Assembly: GCF_012034175.1 (NCBI RefSeq)
Contig: NZ_JAATEJ010000012.1
Span: 1-64,000, forward strand
Reading direction: 5' to 3'
Length of the DNA: 64,000 nt
Origin: Actinacidiphila epipremni
GTDB taxonomy: Bacteria; Actinomycetota; Actinomycetes; Streptomycetales; Streptomycetaceae
Both the position numbers and the translations under genes were made by a program. The notes under the pieces were generated by a model. That model was given only the letters and a program-made list of their open reading frames with translations. It had not been told where the DNA came from and searched no databases. Positions 60,714-64,000 of the stretch are shown in pieces. Every line of letters starts with the position of its first letter. The stretch's first letter is position 1.

Positions 60714-61487
60714 TCACGCGTCGCGCTGGCGCAGCACGATGTAGCCGCCGATCAGCGCCACCACGACCCATACGGCCATGATGCCGATACCGCCCCACGG
60801 CCCGTACGACACATGGTCGTCGGTGGACGGCACGACCTGCATGATCTTCTGGCCGGCCTGGTCGGGGAAGTAGTGCGCGACCGTCTTGACCTTCGGCACC
60901 GCCGACAGGATCGGCGAGACCAGGAAGAAGAACGGCATCAGGATGCCGAGCCCCAGCATCGGGCTGCGCAGCATCGCCGCCGCGCCCACGCACAGCAGCA
61001 CCAGCAGCGTCATGTAGAGCCCCGCGCCGACCACCGCGCGCAGCACCCCCGGGTCGCCGATCCGCGCCTTGTGCGAGCCCAGCAGCGCCTGGCCGAGGAA
61101 GAAGGTGATGAAGCTGGTGAGCATGCCCACCACGAGCGCCAGGCCGCCGGCGACGGCGACCTTGCTGGTGTAGAACGTGGCGCGCTGCGGCACCGCGGTG
61201 AGCGAGGTGCGGATCATCCCGGTGCTGTACTCGCTGGAGATCACCAGCACACCGAAGACGATGAGCGCGAGCTGGCCGAGCGTCATGCCGAAGAAGCTGA
61301 CGGCGGTCGGGTCGAAGGTGGCCTTGTCGCTGTCCGACATCGAGTCCCAGTTGTTGTCGAACACCAGGGAGATGACGGCGCCCAGCGCCGCGGTCACCAG
61401 GAAGGCCAGCGCGAGGGTCCACACGGTGGAGCGGACCGACCGGATCTTCGTCCACTCCGACTGGAGGACGGCGGCGGGAGCGGCCAT
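60714..61487 (-). CDS. ABC-2 type transporter permease
   Basis: The 257-residue protein has six hydrophobic segments, for example VWTLALAFLVTAALGAVIS and LALIVFGVLVISSEYSTGMI. It starts with the typical LQSEWTKIRSVRST of this family. It lies one base after the ATPase gene and forms an exporter with it. The cargo is unknown. Confidence 0.9.
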   Translation of the reverse strand: MAAPAAVLQSEWTKIRSVRSTVWTLALAFLVTAALGAVISLVFDNNWDSMSDSDKATFDPTAVSFFGMTLGQLALIVFGVLVISSEYSTGMIRTSLTAVPQRATFYTSKVAVAGGLALVVGMLTSFITFFLGQALLGSHKARIGDPGVLRAVVGAGLYMTLLVLLCVGAAAMLRSPMLGLGILMPFFFLVSPILSAVPKVKTVAHYFPDQAGQKIMQVVPSTDDHVSYGPWGGIGIMAVWVVVALIGGYIVLRQRDA

Positions 61488-61488
61488 G

Positions 61489-62547
61489 TCAGCGCCCCTT
61501 CCCGGAGCCGGGGTTGCGCCACTGCGCGCCCCACTGCGGCTGCTGCTCGGGCTGACCGGGTTGTCCGGGCTGTCCCGGCTGGCCCTGCGGCACCGGCGCC
61601 AAGTGCGCCCCCGCGGCCACCGGGCCGCCCACCGGCGCCACCGTGCCGTGCGCGTGGTATTCGACCGACTCGGCGGTCAGCTGCATGAAAGCTTCCTCCA
61701 ACGACGCCCGCATCGGGCTCAGTTCATGCAGCACCAACTGGTGCTGCGCGGCGAGTTCGCCGAGCTGCGCGGCCTCCACGCCGGTGACCTCGAAAGCACC
61801 GTCCCCGGTGGTCACCACCGTGTGCCCGGCGGCCGACAGCACATCCTTCAGCCGCTCCGGCTGCGGCGTGCGCAACCGTACGTACGAGCGCGAGTTGCGC
61901 TCGATGAAGTCCGCCATCGAGGTGTCCGCCAGCAGCCGCCCGCGCCCGATCACGATCAGGTGCTCGGCGGTCAGCGCCATCTCGCTCATCAGATGGCTGG
62001 AGACGAAGACCGTACGACCCTGCGCGGCCAGCCCCTTCATGAGGTTGCGGATCCAGTGGATGCCCTCCGGGTCGAGCCCGTTGACCGGCTCGTCGAACAT
62101 CAGGATCTCCGGATCGCCCAGCAGCGCCGCCGCGATGCCGAGCCGCTGCCCCATACCGAGCGAGAAGCCCTTGGAGCGCTTGCGCGCCACCGCGGTCAGG
62201 CCCACCGTCTCCAGCACCTCGTCCACCCGGTGCCGGGGGATGCGGTTGGACTGCGCGATGCACAGCAGATGGTTGTACGCGGTGCGCCCGCCGTGGATCG
62301 ACTTGGCGTCCAGCAGCGCACCGATGTGCTTGAGCGGCTCGCTGAGCTGCGCGTAATGCCGGCCGTCGATCCGGACGTCGCCGCCGCTCGGCGAGTCCAG
62401 GCCGAGCATCATCCGCATCGTGGTGGACTTGCCGGCGCCGTTGGGCCCGAGGAAACCGGTCACCACGCCGGGGCGCACGGTGAACGTCAGATGGTCGACT
62501 GCGGTCTTGTCCCCGTACCGCTTGGTGAGCCCCTGCAACTCAATCAT
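61489..62547 (-). CDS. ABC transporter ATP-binding protein
   Basis: This 352-residue protein has Walker A GPNGAGKSTT, signature FSLGMGQRL, Walker B ILMFDEPVNGLDPEG and the switch His in VFVSSHLMSEM. The last 40 residues are Gln/Pro/Gly-rich (QPGQPGQPGQPEQQP), unusual but seen in Streptomyces homologues. It drives the ABC-2 permease encoded next to it. Confidence 0.93.
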   Translation of the reverse strand: MIELQGLTKRYGDKTAVDHLTFTVRPGVVTGFLGPNGAGKSTTMRMMLGLDSPSGGDVRIDGRHYAQLSEPLKHIGALLDAKSIHGGRTAYNHLLCIAQSNRIPRHRVDEVLETVGLTAVARKRSKGFSLGMGQRLGIAAALLGDPEILMFDEPVNGLDPEGIHWIRNLMKGLAAQGRTVFVSSHLMSEMALTAEHLIVIGRGRLLADTSMADFIERNSRSYVRLRTPQPERLKDVLSAAGHTVVTTGDGAFEVTGVEAAQLGELAAQHQLVLHELSPMRASLEEAFMQLTAESVEYHAHGTVAPVGGPVAAGAHLAPVPQGQPGQPGQPGQPEQQPQWGAQWRNPGSGKGR

Positions 62548-62572
62548 GGGGGCGAGGCTAGCAAGACGCGGC

Positions 62573-62603
62573 GGAACCCCCGCACGGAGTGTGCGGGGGT
62601 TCC
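62573..62603 (-). terminator. Hairpin after filP
   Basis: A perfect 13-bp stem (GGAACCCCCGCAC with GTGCGGGGGTTCC) encloses a five-base loop, between the filP stop and the ABC genes. Confidence 0.75.
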
Positions 62604-62672
62604 GGGAAATCGCGGCGAACAGTGACCTGTCGCCCGCGTCGGGCGGACGGGGGGGCCGCCCGGCGCGCGGCG

Positions 62673-63608
62673 TCAGCGCGACTGCTGGGCCGGGACGCTG
62701 CGCGAGATCGGCTCGTCGTCGGGGGAGCCGGCCGCGGCGACCGCCGCACCGGTGAGCGTGGCCAGCATCTCGCGGACGTTGGTCAGCTGCGCGTTGATGC
62801 TGTCGCGGCGGTTGGTGAGCGCCGCCAGCTCCCGCTCGGACTCGCTGCGGATCCGGTCGGCCTTGGCGTTGGCGTCCGCGACGATGTCCTCGGACTGCCG
62901 CTGCGCGGTCTCCACCGTCTGGCGGGCCCGGCGCTCGGCGTCGGTGCGCAGCTTCTCCGCCTCCAGCCGCAGCTGCTCGGCGCGGTGCTCGATCTCCGCC
63001 AGCCGCTTCTCCGCCTTGGCCTGACGGGACGCCAGGTCCCGCTCGGACTGCTCACGGCGCTTGGCCAGGTTGGTCTCGAAGTCCGCGGCGGCCTGCGCGG
63101 CCTTGGCGCGGGTCTCCTCGAACAGCGCGTCGGCCTCCTCCCGCTTGGCCTGCGCGTCCTTCTGGGCCTCGGTACGCAGCTGCGAGGCGTCGCCCTTGGC
63201 CTTCTCGACGATCCGCGCGCCCTCGTCCTCGGCCTTGGCCTTGCGGTCGGACGCGAAGGCCTCCGCGTCGTTGCGCACCTGGGCCGCGGCGGACTCCGCC
63301 AGCTCACGGTGCTGCTCGGCGGCCCGACGGGCCTCCTCCCGCAGGTCCTTGGCCTCCTCCTCGGCCAGGCGGAGGATCTTCTCCACCCGGGCGCCGAGGC
63401 CGGCGTAGGACGGCTCGGCGTCGTTCACCTGGGCCGCGGCGTTCTGGGTTTCGAGGTGGAGCTCCTCGATGCGCTTCTCCAGCGCGGTGATCCTGGTCAG
63501 CGCGCTGTCACGGTCGGCGACGAGCTTGGTGATGCGGTCGTCCACCTGTCCGCGGTCGTATCCGCGACGCACGAGCTCGAAGCCGAAGGGGGAGGAAGTG
63601 TCGCTCAT
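62673..63608 (-). CDS. filP: Intermediate-filament-like coiled-coil protein FilP
   Basis: FilP forms cytoskeletal filaments that stiffen hyphae and works with DivIVA and Scy at growing tips. The 311-residue protein begins with a DivIVA-like FELVRRGYDRGQVDDRITKL. Nearly all the rest is Ala/Glu/Arg heptad coiled coil. Length and position before scy match S. coelicolor FilP (about 310 residues). ATG 63608 follows AGGAA. The scy gene ends about 105 bases upstream on the same strand. Confidence 0.92.
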   Translation of the reverse strand: MSDTSSPFGFELVRRGYDRGQVDDRITKLVADRDSALTRITALEKRIEELHLETQNAAAQVNDAEPSYAGLGARVEKILRLAEEEAKDLREEARRAAEQHRELAESAAAQVRNDAEAFASDRKAKAEDEGARIVEKAKGDASQLRTEAQKDAQAKREEADALFEETRAKAAQAAADFETNLAKRREQSERDLASRQAKAEKRLAEIEHRAEQLRLEAEKLRTDAERRARQTVETAQRQSEDIVADANAKADRIRSESERELAALTNRRDSINAQLTNVREMLATLTGAAVAAAGSPDDEPISRSVPAQQSR

Positions 63609-63713
63609 GGGGTTCCTGTCGATGATTCAGACCGGTGAGGTGATAGAGGGAATCCTAGATGGCGCAGCGGCGTGTCACCGAGCCATTGCGCATTCGGCAT
63701 GGAGAATGTGCGC

Positions 63714-64000
63714 TCAATCGAGTGGCTGATCGTCGCTGCGCTTGCCACCTGCCCGGGAGGACCCGGTGGCGGCCCCAGCCGAGACCGTACTCTTCGAGGA
63801 TTTCGTCGCGCCACCCGGAGCCTCGAACTGCTCCAGGGCCGCCAACACATCCTGCACCCGGCCGATTTCGGCGTTGATGTCCTCGCGCCTGCGGGCCAGC
63901 GTCTCCAACTCCCGCCGCCCCTGCGTCACGATCCGCTCCGCCTCGGCGTGCGCCTCCCGCTTGACGCGCTCGGCCTCGCGGTCGGCCTCCGCCTTCTTCT
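63714..64000 (-). CDS. scy: C-terminal end of Scy (cut by window edge)
   Basis: The last 95 or so residues are visible. They are coiled coil (EAERVKREAHAEAERIV, RRREDINAEIGRVQDVLAAL) and then a Ser/Gly/Lys-rich tail ending RSDDQPLD. Scy is a very long coiled-coil scaffold of the tip-organising centre, always upstream of filP. The rest lies beyond the window. Confidence 0.85.
   Translation of the reverse strand, partial: KKAEADREAERVKREAHAEAERIVTQGRRELETLARRREDINAEIGRVQDVLAALEQFEAPGGATKSSKSTVSAGAATGSSRAGGKRSDDQPLD

Overview
The window looks like chromosomal DNA from a member of the Streptomycetaceae, most likely Streptomyces or a close relative. The base composition is very GC-rich, GTG and TTG starts are common, and the order lysA-hom-thrC-thrB-rho-rpmE-prfA-prmC-atp, followed further on by nucS and filP/scy, is that of the Streptomyces core chromosome. 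The species cannot be named from this sequence.

Left part (1-12700, accessory). A universal stress protein faces a pyruvate formate-lyase/activase pair (pflB-pflA), which is unusual in a group regarded as aerobic. Tandem repeats lie on both sides of the stress gene. A Ser/Thr kinase with a WD40-like sensor follows, apparently read from a leaderless mRNA. Next is a putative conflict or stress locus. A TPR protein is divergent from an operon of a CHAT (caspase-like) protease, a zinc-ribbon protein and a three-helix membrane protein. A degraded ISAs1-type transposase lies at the outer end of the TPR gene. A TerD-family gene closes the block.

Genomic island and its edge (12697-25263). A decayed IS, an integrase remnant and an unknown gene precede a 40-bp copy of the 3' half of tRNA-Arg(CCG), at 14714-14753. 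The intact tRNA-Arg lies at 25192-25263. The roughly 10.5 kb between the two copies behaves like an integrated element without an integrase. It holds an APH-type kinase, a broken XRE regulator, a three-gene coupled cassette, a low-GC HTH/P-loop NTPase, a UTRA-type GntR regulator, a truncated IS5 element and an AbiEii-like nucleotidyltransferase with a small partner.

Core part (25394-64000). A single-domain response regulator and the ArgS-like NrtL precede the aspartate-family genes lysA, hom, thrC and thrB. Then come rho, a secreted trypsin-like protease, an LCP cell-wall ligase, translation genes (rpmE, prfA, prmC, tsaC-like), a low-molecular-weight phosphatase, a WecA-like glycosyltransferase and the complete F1Fo ATP synthase operon atpIBEFHAGDC. 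After these are a DUF2550 membrane protein, a cobalamin adenosyltransferase, a 3-hydroxybutyryl-CoA dehydrogenase, a STAS protein next to a membrane-anchored P-loop protein, the mismatch endonuclease NucS, an SCO5389-type protein, an LLM oxidoreductase, an ABC exporter, FilP, and the end of scy, cut by the window edge.

The most interesting accessory signals are the TPR/CHAT/membrane locus, which looks like one split and inverted TPR-CHAT gene, the tRNA-Arg island with its unusual nucleotidyltransferase pair and low-GC NTPase, and a recurring leaderless-promoter layout in front of several genes.
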